The position numbers and the translations under genes are program-made. A stretch of DNA of 64,000 nt from Gibbula magus (Eukaryota; Mollusca; Gastropoda; Trochida; Trochidae), in assembly GCA_936450465.1 (NCBI GenBank), contig OW388297.1:49828630-49892629 (forward strand). Reading direction: 5' to 3'. Below, piece by piece: positions 11,243-22,109 of this stretch (positions within the stretch are counted from its first letter, which is position 1; every line of letters starts with the position of its first letter). The notes below the pieces were generated by a model. The model had not been told where the DNA came from, did not search any database, and worked only from the letters and a program-made list of their open reading frames with translations.

Positions 11243-14231
11243 TTAGTCATGTCAAAATACAGTTTAACCCCCCAAAAATTGCTACAAAAGTTTTCTCAGC
11301 TGATTCTGGTAGGGTTTAGTGTACTTCATAACATACTACAAGTTTACCAAAGTTGGACCCCCGGAAAAGTGTTGTTTTTATGATGGCTTCCAAGATGACA
11401 AGCATATTTTAATGATCATAACTCTGTAACCACCAACTCGATTATGATGATATTGATGTCTATCCTTAAGTTTTAACACATTAAGATCATAAAAAATGGT
11501 GTTTGTCTATAATACAACACAGAAATCCAATATGGCGTCAAAATGGCCGCTGACATCTCCAAATGACCACAAGTCCATTACTATTTACTCAAATTTGATG
11601 ATCTAGATGTCTATTTCAACGTTTTTGAGGGAAAGGAACACATTAGGACCATTAGAAATTAAATTAGGCAATTATATTACAAGTAAATCTAACTTTGTCC
11701 AACATGGCAATACCATTTGACCTACGTTTCAATTTGATGATCTAGGTGTCAATCCCAAGTTTTAGGGGGCAAAGAACACATCACGACAACTTTGAATATC
11801 ACTTAGCTGTTTTATCATTATGAATCCATGACCTTCAGCAGTCCACTTTCACCTTATGCAGAACCATATTTGTCTATAGAGTTTCAAAGAATTCAGTTGT
11901 GAGTGTCATCCTCCTGTTCCTGCTCCTTGACATACTTGATTTGTTCGGAAAAAGGAAGTGTATATTACTCACCGAAAACATATATTTACAACAATAACGT
12001 TATCGTCATAATATTATGTAGATATTGTCGGCTTACTAGACCACCCTCTTAAACACTTAAATCAGCTTATATAGGTCTGTGGCGCCTTACCCAGGATGAT
12101 ATTTTCCATTCATTCAGCATAATAAAGGCTTACAAAAATGTCATGACTGTATGTTAATGTATACATGTACCTTTTTCACTACTTTAATATACTAATAAGT
12201 CTGATACAGTCCACGTGAAACATATTACTTCTGTTTTATAAAACACATGATGTACCTCGTCTAGTGTCATTTCAACGATTTCATTGTCTCACCACATCAA
12301 AGCAGGTTCCAGAGCATGTACTTCTTTTCAAGAGACAACACAGTAAGGTGAAGACCAAGGAAAAGTAACAATTCATTAATCGCAAAGATGATGACAACCT
12401 ATTCGCTCAAATATTCATTGCATGCCAATTCCGCCAAGATCATTGGACACAATTTTCGAAAATCCCCCATGGCCACCAGCTTTGTAACAACATGGAAACC
12501 TCAGACTTCCAACTTGCGTGAAAGTCTCCAGGATACGCATAAAGTAGAATACTGGATGCTAAAGTGTTTGATGGAGCATCAATTGTCCATTCACTGCCAA
12601 TAGGTAATGTGTCATCCTTTGGATAGTCCAGTGATCGCACATTTCTAACCTGGGAAATACGGCAACTTACTGACTGTTCAAGGTTAAACAGTGTATGGGA
12701 CCACAACAAGAAAGAAGTCTCAAGTCTGCAACTACAGACAACAGAGACAAAGGATCAAGACGCAATGAGTCAAAACAAAACAAACAATCACAGAATTTCA
12801 AAGACTCAAACAACAAACAAATACTGACATATAGTGTGAAAACAAGCACATTTGAGGTAGATAAAGAAGTACACATAACATTAGGGAGAACAGTGTTTGC
12901 CAATGGTCGTGAATCAACAATTGTGTCAGATTTTAAAAGGACACCAGACTAGTTCTCCATGTACAAGATGCTTTATAATCAAGGCGGATTCTTATCAGCA
13001 AAGTGGATACAGATATGTTCGTGGTTCTTCTTGGGGTATGACCTGAGCTGAACACACCAACCAAAGATAAAACGTTTGCTTGTCCATTGGAAACGACAAG
13101 AACTATACATTATAGTGAATAGTGTGAATGCTATTCATCAAAAGTTTGGAGCATTGTGCATTAGCTCTTCCTTTTATCCATTCATGTTCAGGACGTGACA
13201 CAACTTCCAGTTTGTTGGTAGAGGAAAGAAAACGTCATGGCAGACTTGGCAAGCCTATCAAGGTATCCTGTCAAGTGGTAACAAAAGCTGATATTTTCCA
13301 AAGCAGGATTCCCTACCAGCCGATTGACAGAGAGTGGAACCAGTTGCTCTCATAGAAAGATTTGTGTGTGTCATGGATGACCACAACACCTCATTTACCA
13401 GAGTGAACGTTGTTAAACAAGACTTATTCTGCCAAGGAGAGCACACTTAACTGAAGCATTTGTTTCCACCAACACCCGATGCTGTTATTCGGCACACAAA
13501 TAGGGCCACGTACATAGCAAGTTTTTGGACAAAGATTGTATATTTGCAGAGAAAAATCCTAGCCCATGGGATTTTGGATGGTACCAAAAGGAAGAACATT
13601 GGTATACACGTAGGTGAATACTCCGGAAGTGTCCAGGTCGTGCGGAGAACTGGTGAAACGTTAGTTCAAGGTACATTCAGGGGATAGATCTGCACCCATA
13701 TTTAATCAAATTAGACTGAAACGTAGGTCAAATGTTAGTGTCATGTTGGACAAAGTTAGAGTTAGTTGTAATGAAATGGTTTAATTTTATTTGCAATGGT
13801 CCTAATGTGTTCCTTGCCCCCCAACCCTTTGAAATAGACACCTAGAACATCAAATTTGAGTGAATAGTAATGGACTTGCGGACATTTGGAGGTGTCGGCA
13901 GCCATTTTGGACGCAATATTGGATTTCTGTCTTGTATTATAGACAAACACCATTTTTTATAATCTTAAAGTGTTCGTTGCCCTCAAAAACCTAGGGGTAG
14001 ACACCAACATCATCACATTCGAGTTTATGGTTGCAGAGTAATGATAATTAAGAGGTTTTGGCGGCCATCTTGGACGCCATCTTGAAAAAAACACTTTTCC
14101 GGGGGTCCAACTTTGGTAAACTTTTAGTATGTTCTAAAATACACTAAACCCTACCAGAATCAGTTGAGGAACCTTTTGTAGCAATTTGTTTGGGGTTACG
14201 GGTTTTTGTTCCCATATATTGACCCGACTAT
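11243..14231. mobile_element. DNA-transposon-like element with about 0.5-kb inverted arms
   Basis: The left arm (about 11243-11770) is repeated in reverse at about 13700-14231. Paired landmarks from outside inward are TAGTCATGTCAA against the complement of TTGACCCGACTA, 'ATTGCTACAAAAG', 'CTGATTCTGGTAGGGTTTAG', 'ACCAAAGTTGGACCCCCGGA', 'AATGGTGTTTGTCTATAATA' and 'CAAATTTGATGATCTAG'. The arms differ at many sites, so the insertion is old. Between them lies a decayed coding region on the plus strand. The whole unit sits within repeat family 4, whose end follows at 14440. The superfamily is not determined, and I could not fix a target duplication. Confidence 0.7.
12380..13690 (+). pseudogene. Decayed transposon-associated coding region (GCDTTS / CGCKKGC-type family)
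   Basis: No frame exceeds 85 residues, but short peptides in all three plus-strand frames line up, in order, with a family of large uncharacterised proteins that I recall as common in mollusc and cnidarian genomes. The matches are PPWPPAL near 12456, VFDGASIVHSLP near 12560, SLKSATTDNRDKGSRR near 12718, HVQDAL then KVDTDMFVVLLGV near 12960-13040, ALPFIHSCSGRDTTSS near 13158 (family motif GCDTTS; the Cys is Arg here), HTNRATYIASFW near 13493, and TPEVSRSCGELVK near 13620. Frame changes between successive matches and several stops show it is dead. The GCDTTS-GxGK segment resembles the helical DNA-binding part of FEN/XPG-like nucleases, but that is inference. It lies between the long inverted arms, so it was probably cargo or the enzyme of this transposon. 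Family assignment is from memory and moderate in confidence. Confidence 0.55.
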
Positions 14232-14439
14232 TTAGGAAAATCGACAGCAAAGCTGGGATATGTTTGCAGATGCTCCAGTTTGACAATAACTGTGTGATAC
14301 TTATGTTTTTTTCAATGTATATTTCATGAAATCAACTAAAACATCAATTCATATACGAGAATCGTTTTCACAATTGATAATCCGGTCTTAGAAGACAAAA
14401 GTAAATATTAATGGCAACAAATTGTATGATAGCTCAAAT

Positions 14440-14640
14440 AATATTGATAAATAATATCTTAGCAAACGCCCCGGAACTTTCATAGAGTTTTAAACGGACA
14501 CATATGTCATATGGATTTAAAAAAAACAAAACAATATTTCCCGGGTTGTATCATGCATTTTCAAGGGTTTAGTTAATAGTTTGTATACACCTTATGTAAT
14601 GCTTTCCTTTTATTCAATGTGTTCATGTAATCTTTGCACG
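14440..14640 (+). repeat. Dispersed repeat family 4, detached right end
   Basis: The stretch around 'CGCCCCGGAACTTTCATAGA' and 'GTTTTAAACGG', ending with a 'TTATGTAATG' region, matches 46765-46930 and 63775-63950, which end just before a SINE. Here it follows the 3-kb transposon, consistent with that element having inserted into a family 4 copy. Confidence 0.5.
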
Positions 14641-14984
14641 AAAGGCATGCTGGGCAAATGCCTTAAGGCAACTTCAAATTCAGTTAAGTGCTTCCTCAAA
14701 ATTGTGGAAAACATGAACTCGCGCAGTAAACAGGCAAACATGATATGCATATGCATATGTGATATGGATGACACCTCTAATTTTTAGTCTGACATTTAAT
14801 TGATAGAGAATATTTTTTCATATTTAATCGAAAAATAATGTAAGTTTGCAAGAGTAAACCAACCAAATTAGCGAACATGTTAATTCACACAAATATTAGT
14901 TTATCACATTATTGACCATAAGCAAATGTACCTACATTTTTATATTTCTTCTAAGCGGACATGGTATAAACTTTTGAAATGGAA
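14641..14984. other. No recognisable feature
   Basis: AT-rich; contains the perfect dodecamer palindrome ATGCATATGCAT (14746-14757) but nothing else of note. Confidence 0.45.
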
Positions 14985-15245
14985 ATGTTTACACATTCAA
15001 AATAATAAATTCAATGTTACCTTTGTGCTTACTAAGGAGAGGGTATTTTAAATTGGAGAACCTGTTCCTAATCCTTTTTATGTGCATAAAATATGTTGAA
15101 TTCGAAATCAAAGAGCAAGTGTCCATGTTTGTCAACGATTTGTCTATGCTGCCTTTGTATCTGCTCTTCATATTAAGCATAGAGTGTGTTAATTGTGTTA
15201 ACGATGCACATGCGTGTTCAAAAAATCTTAGCACAAATATTTGCT
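14985..15245 (-). repeat. Reverse copy of the 115-bp tandem repeat family
   Basis: The reverse complement contains 'CACTCTATGCTTAATATGAA', 'GAGCAGATACAAAGG' and 'AGACAAATCGTTGACAAACA', matching the units at 2496-2940. One unit is clear and a second is degraded. An 81-residue minus-strand frame spans both; its similarity to the frame at 2496 follows the nucleotide match. Confidence 0.55.
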
Positions 15246-15639
15246 AAAGTTTCCGCTCTTCTGTTTCTAAACAAAATTCGTTATATGAAGATTTGACTTT
15301 ACTACTGATAGGGTCACATTACCGGTATGTACTTCACACTGGACATAATGTGCTGTTTGGCATTCAATTAATTTATTATTTCATATTTCAAACTGGTACA
15401 GAAAATAGTACTATTGATTATCAGCAAGTATGAAACTTTTCTTATTTAGGAAGAACCGTGGCAAGTCAGGATCTGATAACGTGCACAGTACATAACATCA
15501 AAAATGAATGTTGAGTAAGATCAAACACAAGTTAAAGGGCCGGGAAAAAGAGTTATTGATAAAAATAAAAAATAAATTAACAGACGCTAACAACAGTTCA
15601 ATAAAATCGTGCAATAAATCATATGGTTTATCAGCAGCA
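15246..15639. other. No recognisable feature
   Basis: AT-rich; the 60-residue plus-strand frame at 15508-15690 is lysine-rich at the start and lacks any recognisable motif. Confidence 0.4.
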
Positions 15640-15990
15640 GATACTAGCCTAACAAATCACATCCAAATGCACAGTCAGACGTTCGCTTAAATAGACCAGC
15701 TGTGTGGCGATAAGGCATGATTGGAGAGTTACAATAAAGGTTCACCTCCGTGCAGCTTCCATTACATCAGGATACAAGTCAAGATAAAGCTTCGTAACTG
15801 GGAATCAAACTGGTACAACCCTTAAATACAATATTCAGTCTATAATCAAGTAACACACCCTCGCAGTCATGAATAGCTAATTTGAGGACATACTTACATT
15901 TAGACAGAGGAGGTATTTTGAAGTTATATAAACTCCCTAAAGTCAAAAGGGAACTAATTGATAATCGATTTTGATATCTCATTTAAATCT
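15640..15990 (-). repeat. Dispersed repeat family 1, reverse copy
   Basis: Starts with 'CAGACGTTCGCTTAAATAGA' and runs through 'GGCATGATTGGAGAGTTACA', 'CTGGTACAACCCTTAAATAC' and 'GCAGTCATGAATAGCTAATT', the order seen at 29600-29910, 36210-36560 and 50930-51270. Confidence 0.6.
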
Positions 15991-16104
15991 AATTACTGAA
16001 TCTCATTTTGAAACCATGTTCTGCTTTTGGATGGCTTAAAATAGTTTCACTTAAAAAAGGGGAGAAATAAGATGAGACAAAAAGCAAACCAAAATACATA
16101 TTTT

Positions 16105-16530
16105 ATTACTCAATTAAATGATGTTTTTTATAAACTAAACCAACATCAACCTGTCTCGAAATCTCTAGTCTCTAGGTGATAATCACCACGTGCAGGCTTT
16201 TATGAAAACTTTAACATTTTTTATAGAAACTGGTTCTTTAAAATATTAGAATACAAAAGAACACAGCTTCGTAAAAGTGAATATTTGGGAACTCATTTTA
16301 TTTGTTCTTGACCATATCCGTAAGACACGCAAAATAAATCCAATATTTAAATATGCTGTGTCTTTCAAAATGCCTTTAAAACCTATTTTGTTCTTGTAAT
16401 TATTCCTTTCAAATGTTTATGTTTCCAAATTTATTTGATGTATACCACATCTATATGTCATTGCAAGTTGAAATTGAGCTGTTAGCAAGTTTTTCGAACT
16501 TTTGCAAGTAAACTGTCATCAGACACACAA
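16105..16530 (+). repeat. Dispersed repeat family 2, uninterrupted copy
   Basis: Landmarks are 'TTTTTTATAAACTAAACCAA' on the left, and on the right 'TCTTTCAAAATGCCTTTAAA', 'TCCTTTCAAATG' and 'AAGTAAACTGTCATCAGACA'. It matches the inverted copy at 18795-19230 over most of its length and shows the empty site of the insertion at 1617-1975. Confidence 0.6.
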
Positions 16531-17099
16531 AAAGACAATATTATCTTAGGTGTTTAGATTTACTTTTGGATAGTTTGGAGATGATGGCAGGCGAAATAAT
16601 TTCTTTTCATTTTTTCTCAGAGGGACTGTTTTCGAATTTTAATATTTTTGCATTCAAAGTCAGCTTCAATGTTTGTACATGTATACAGGTAACACAACAG
16701 TGATGCATGGCCGCAGTTTTGTTGAATCCACTTAATATACCAGCGTCGAGCACCAAAGAGCTTAAAAACACAGAAAAACAAATCATTTTTAGAGGAATGA
16801 TTTTATAGTTTTTTCTTTGTGCTACTCTGGGGAATTCTGAATCAGTTTAATCTTAATTTTAATAAATATTTATATCTTCGAAAAGAATAATCTTCACATA
16901 AGAAAGAAATGTCCATAATAAGAGGGGATAGATACTGGTTTATGTTGGATGAAATGAATCACGGCCTTTTGTTGATCATGTTGTGATATTAAACATATTC
17001 AGGTATTAAGGTATTTGAGTTGACATGAAGACTATGAAAATACCTTTAGCTACAGGAATAGATGTGCGGCTTTGAAATAAATGACCATGAATCATCAGA
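16531..17099. other. No recognisable feature
   Basis: AT-rich sequence, no frames above the noise and no repeat partner seen. Confidence 0.45.
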
Positions 17100-17583
17100 T
17101 TAAGGATGTTCGCTCCTCAAATTTATAGAATTAAACTTTTGTTCTAACATATATTTTTTAAAAGATCAAAGTATATGATTGGAAAATCAGCATTAAAAAA
17201 TAGGGGGTAGTGTGGGTTTTTTCGAGATATGACGCCTGTAAGGAGTGCAATTCTAACATGGGAGTCTATGGGAAAATGAGAATAAAACTGCTAAAAACTT
17301 TAAAATACTACATTTCTAGAATCAAACTTTTTTTCCCTTTTTGATATGTTTTTTAGCTTTGACACAAAATGTACCTGAAAACCCCCTTTTTAGTCAAATT
17401 TAGGCCATTTATGCTGTTTAAACGCTTTTTAGAGGTTCTAAAGTCACATTTTATTTATTTCATATGTATTTTAAAAGTATGTAGGTGATGTAGAATGTCA
17501 TGAAGTAAATAAAGATGAGAAAAAATCTTTACTTAATCATATTTCATTTTTGAAGTTCAACCGGAAGGAGCGGACATCCTTAA
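17100..17583. mobile_element. MITE with TTAA ends (GGATGTYCGCTCC termini)
   Basis: TTAA at 17100-17103 is followed by GGATGTTCGCTCCT; the right end is the complement, AAGGAGCGGACATCC, followed by TTAA at 17580-17583. A TTAA target with short inverted ends is the pattern of piggyBac-type elements, but assignment from ends alone is tentative. The interior is non-coding and contains ACATGGGAGTCTATGGG, a stretch echoed at 5473-5489 outside the element. Confidence 0.65.
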
Positions 17584-18794
17584 AATGACAAATGAAAGTT
17601 TCTGTTCCAATGCATCCATTAAACATTTCAACTGTACAGTTTCTGTTGACAAACTTTGAAATCTCAATTTTCAAATTGACGTTTTGTTGTGAACCATCTG
17701 GTATTCATCACAATCCTAGAAAGCTACCAGATTTATATTTAAGCAATATTGACACTGTATTTGACACAAACTTTCAAAATACTATTAGTTACATGGTATT
17801 TTGAAATGGTGTACAGGCCTGTAAGACCGTTGTAAATTTCGTCTTTTCTGATGTGAAGCCAAAACAATGCGCACTCAACTGGGGTCTAACAGTCCCTACA
17901 ACATTTCAAAACACAGACAGACGAATATATTACCTTTTAGAAATAAGAAAATATGTCTCTCCGATATGCCGAGTGGAGCATTTTGTCACACGACCTGTTT
18001 TGACGGGATGTACTGTCGGTACACCCGGACAAACGTAACCACCTACATGATTTCATCTGCATTGGCTATTGGCTATCAGTCAGAATGTTTTGCAATCGTC
18101 TAAAAGGTACTTATGTTGTGTTATAAAACGTTTATCATTACAGTTTGTAAGACAAATAACACTTACGTGCAGTACCTCAGACAAAAGACATACAATATTA
18201 CGTTGCATATTTTGTTAAAAGTAGCAAATTAATGATAAAATACTCAGAGAAAACCAGCAAATTGAAACAGACAAGTCAAATTAATTATTAAATGTATATT
18301 GACTAAAACAGATTAACAATTCAGAATTTCAAATAAGATAAAATAGAGATATAATATGGTCAAGATTATAATAACAGCGCTACCAGTGACAATTTATAGC
18401 CACTACATGGCACAGAATATTGTACCTTGAATATATAACTCCGATGAAAACAGTCAGTGTTGACGGTGACAGTGATCAAATGTAAATCGAGTTCATCCAT
18501 AGAATCCAAGTGAAGACTGTCAGTCCTTCACATAAACTGCCCTTTTAAATCAAAACTGCCTACTAGAATGTCTGTGAAATTTCTCTAATCTTAGTTATGT
18601 AATGTCATTGAAAGAAAAATACATTCTCATAACAGTACAATTAATGTAAGCTGACTATGAATACATCAATAAAGAAATTCGAAAACCACACCTGTGAGAA
18701 AACATAAAATTTAATGCACCCTGCTACTGCAAATCAGTCTACAAAGAATCCATCTTCAAAGCGTATCCTAACGCTTTAAATACGAATGTTTATT
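17584..18794. other. No recognisable feature
   Basis: Overlapping frames of 61 and 78 residues at 17853-18103 lack recognisable domains. No repeat partner was found in the window, so this is one of the longer apparently unique stretches. Confidence 0.4.
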
Positions 18795-19230
18795 AGTGTC
18801 TGGTGACAGTTTAGCCCAAAAAACTCAAAAAGCTTAGCAAACGCTTCATTTTCAAATGGCAATATCGGTATACATCAAAGGATTTTTGACAAGTAATACA
18901 TTTGAAAGGAAACATGATGAAAGACAAGAACAAAGAAGGTTTTAAAGGCATTTTGAAAGATGCAATTGATGTTGTGAACATTAAAACAATCAGTGTACGT
19001 ATTTTTTTTATTTTGCGCCTCTTAAAATTACAGCCCAGGACAACTAAAATTGACTTTTCAAATCAACCAAGCTTTGATGTTGCTGTTGTCACTCTCTATA
19101 AAAAAATGTTTCTCTCAGAAATACTTATTCAGATAAATGTTTACACCTATGCACGTAGTGATTCTCATCCGGAAACTGTTCAAGTTTGGTTTAGTTTATA
19201 AAAAACATGATTCAATGTAGTGATAATATT
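18795..19230 (-). repeat. Dispersed repeat family 2, inverted copy
   Basis: Begins with 'GTGTCTGGTGACAGTTTA', then 'ATACATTTGAAAGGAAACAT' and 'AAAGGCATTTTGAAAGATGC', and ends with 'AACATGATTCAATGTAGTGA', the reverse of the copies at 1495 and 16105. The plus-strand 99-residue frame at 18902-19201 lies entirely in the repeat and has no recognised domain. Confidence 0.6.
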
Positions 19231-19638
19231 CCGTTTTGCTTTTTATCTCACCTCTTTGCTTCCCTTCATTTAGTTTGTCTATTGCGTGTATGTTTGGTAT
19301 TTAGGACAATTTTCAAAATGAGATTCACAAATGAAACTAAAATGAAACATTAATATGAAATGTGATCTTTTACATACATGTGAACTGATTTACCACTTAT
19401 ATGTGACAATATTTTTCTTTCTGTTGTTATATATCAACTGTCTGTCATAGTGTTTCTCTTGGTAATAATTCAGCCTCACTTGTTAATATCATATTAGGCT
19501 ATATTCAAATTCTGTCGGTGAATATAAAACTTTACAACATTGTTGTGATGATTATGATAATTAAGGTAGGAAATATGTTATTAAATCCAACTGAATATTA
19601 TACATCATCAGTCGAACGTGTCCTTACAGCTACATCCA
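19231..19638. other. No recognisable feature
   Basis: AT-rich sequence leading up to a short palindromic element; nothing further can be supported. Confidence 0.45.
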
Positions 19639-19768
19639 CACAGGACAAAAAGTGGCGGATTCCGCTTGCCGGATCCCTCCGGATTCTGTCGGATTCTTCA
19701 GGATCCGCCGAAATTTTAGAGAATCCGGAAGGATCCGGTAAATGGATTCCACCACTTTTCGACCTGTG
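19639..19768. mobile_element. 130-bp palindromic MITE rich in GGATYC motifs
   Basis: The ends CACAGGACAAAAAGTGG and its near complement CCACTTTTCGACCTGTG bracket a centre packed with GGATCC / GGATTC hexamers in both orientations, so most of the element can fold back. A sister copy lies at 28112-28239 with the same ends and centre. It is unusually GC-rich for this window. Confidence 0.75.
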
Positions 19769-20705
19769 CCATAGCATTGATGAGTTACTGACTGTTACAA
19801 TATAATTAGCTATGTGGTGCGGCCACCTTATCGAGGTGGCAAGCGGTCGTCTTGATCGTATCAATGGCAAGACTATTCCTGTCAGCGGCCATTTGCCGTA
19901 CATGTGTTGACCAAAAACACTTGATCAGACAAAGATCAGTATTTGTTAAAAGTTCCATGTCATACCATATGGTCACGTTCGGCGGCCAGAATGAAAATCT
20001 CCGGGGGTGTGGTCCCTGAAGCGATGGCTTCTGTGACGTCTCTTGAGTAATCTCATTATCGACGATAGTAATAATTCAAAGTAATTTCGCAACATTTTGA
20101 TTGTTCACAAACAAATATTCAATAAAACAACTCAAATGTTCAATATATCGAATATTTAGATGTCCAACTAGGTAATTCCGCAAATGATAATTACATAATT
20201 ATTGCATAAACATGTGTTTTTGACGATTTAACACACCTCGTGTAAATTCGTGTAACGCCAGTGATAATCATCATTACCTAATAAATGAGGCTCCACGGAG
20301 CGGGCCACAGATGACCCTAGTCTGTAGTTAATTACAATCACTCCTCAAGGATTGTCTTCAAAGCGGACCGCGGCGCTGATTGCGGCAGTTTTTAAAATGA
20401 GTAAATTAAAATCGTTTTACTAATTAATTGCATGTGTTGTACTGTCTCGATTTTATGCTCAATTGATTCCGATATATAATGTACATAGAGGTAATAATCT
20501 GTCATTATTGAGAAAAAATGCAATACAAGTGACCTTTAAGAGTAAGAAACAACTTCACGAGGTGTAATCACTGGATATATTCACTCAATAATGTGTGTAC
20601 AATGTTCTTACCTCACTTACAACAATACGTCATGCCTTGATAAAAATTAATAGACGTCATGTGGAAAGCAAATATCGGATTGTCTATATTCTCGGAGGTA
20701 ATATC
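19769..20705. other. Left flank of the DIRS element; no gene recognised
   Basis: Includes a somewhat GC-richer stretch at 19800-20040 and 20280-20400 but no frame or repeat that I can assign. Confidence 0.4.
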
Positions 20706-20772
20706 ATTCTACCTCGTCATAGTCTTTCACTCCGTAGTCACGTGAGAAGCGTCGAGCCTCGTTCTCGTCAGT
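20706..20772 (+). repeat. DIRS left inverted terminal repeat
   Basis: Runs from ATTCTACCTCG to CTCGTTCTCGTCAGT. Its inner half (GAGAAGCGTCGAGCCTC and onward) is matched exactly in reverse by the right terminal repeat at 25389-25413. Its outer half is matched in reverse by the internal complementary region at 25165-25206. Confidence 0.88.
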
Positions 20773-20949
20773 GTGTCGTTTGCCTTCAACGAGAGCGGCT
20801 GTGTTGACACCGCTCTTACACAAGTCAGTACCATTGTCACAGTGCAGAAGCTGTCTGTGACAATTCGGGTTTTTTGTCTCCGTAGCGGAGATTTTTGTCT
20901 TTTATTGTCCTATTGATACATTGTTTTAGTGTTGGGTTTTGGTTTGGCC

Positions 20950-22109
20950 ATGTCTGATACTAATGAAGTCGACTTGCTTCTGTCCGAAGGTGATAGCTCC
21001 GTTATGACGGACTGTCGGGTAACAGAACCTTGTAAACAGTTACCGACACTGTGGCAGTGTCGTCTGTTGACAAGTCCGACATTTCTCAAAGTTTACATGC
21101 CATTAAAGGTTTTATGGCAAACATGTCAGTGGCTTTTACGTCGTTAGCCAGCCAGTCAGACGGTACACAGATACCATGCGGGCAGCCGCCAGTCAAGGTG
21201 AGAAAGCTTGCCGCTGCACGTGGAAAGCGTGCGAATGATGATGTCAGCAGCAGGTCGCAGCGACCTAGCGACGCGCCGCATGATTCAAACGCCGAGTCGA
21301 GTGACTCTGGCAGTCAGGCTATGTCGGATGACGAGAGGTCTCTGTTAAATGTGGCAAAATCAAACTCGAGAGATGCAAGCTCGCAGGCAGCTGGTCAATT
21401 TGATGCGATTTTGGATGACTTTGACAAAGATTATGATGATGAATGTACGGGGCCAGAGGTTTCGGCCAAAATAGCAAAGTTATGTAATAAGCGATTTGGA
21501 CTGCGGATGGCAGTGTCAAAGGTCAAAGGCCGTCGGGATAAATATCCTAGGCCCGCTAACTGTGAGAACATGCTTGCTCCTAAAATCAACTCAGCTGTTA
21601 AAAACAGTATCAACCGATATAATCGGGGAAGGGACTTGCGCATGGTCAATGTACAAAAGTCCATAGTGTCTGCTGCAACTGCGATTGCTGAAACGATTGA
21701 CCATATGCTGACCAGCAAATCGCCAGATGGTGAAACTATCGTCTCAAAGCTGACGGATTCCGTGGCTCTGTTAGGTCATGCAAACTATGACGTGTCCCTA
21801 CGCCGAAGAGAGATCTTACGACCTTGTATTCAAGAACAGTACCGACCTTTGTGTGGGGATAACGTTCCGGTCACACAGTACTTGTTTGGAGATAATCTCC
21901 AGAAGGAGATGAAAACAGTACTGGAAACAAGTCGGATTGGGAAATCTGTTTCCAAATCATGGTCAAAAGGGGAAAGTTCATTTCGCCGCGGTCGCGGATT
22001 TTCTCATGGCCCAGGGCAAGGTCGTTACCATGGGACTTTTTTAGAGAAGACCGGCTACCGCCATCGCAAGCGCAATCCGAAGAACTTCAACTCCAAGAAG
22101 GAGGATTAG
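20950..22109 (+). pseudogene. gag: DIRS gag-like protein, frameshifted
   Basis: A reading frame beginning MSDTNEVDLLLSEG at 20950 shifts near 21036-21050 into the frame that runs open to 22109 (about 350 residues). The second frame has a stop at 21033, so a one-base loss is the simplest explanation. The product is hydrophilic, acidic and Ser-rich in its first third (repeated SSDSGS/DDE stretches) and ends in an Arg/Gly-rich tail (RRGRGF, GPGQGRY), a nucleic-acid-binding composition typical of DIRS Gag. There is no zinc knuckle. In these elements Gag packages the RNA for reverse transcription. Its last 150 bases overlap the start of the polymerase frame. Confidence 0.75.
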
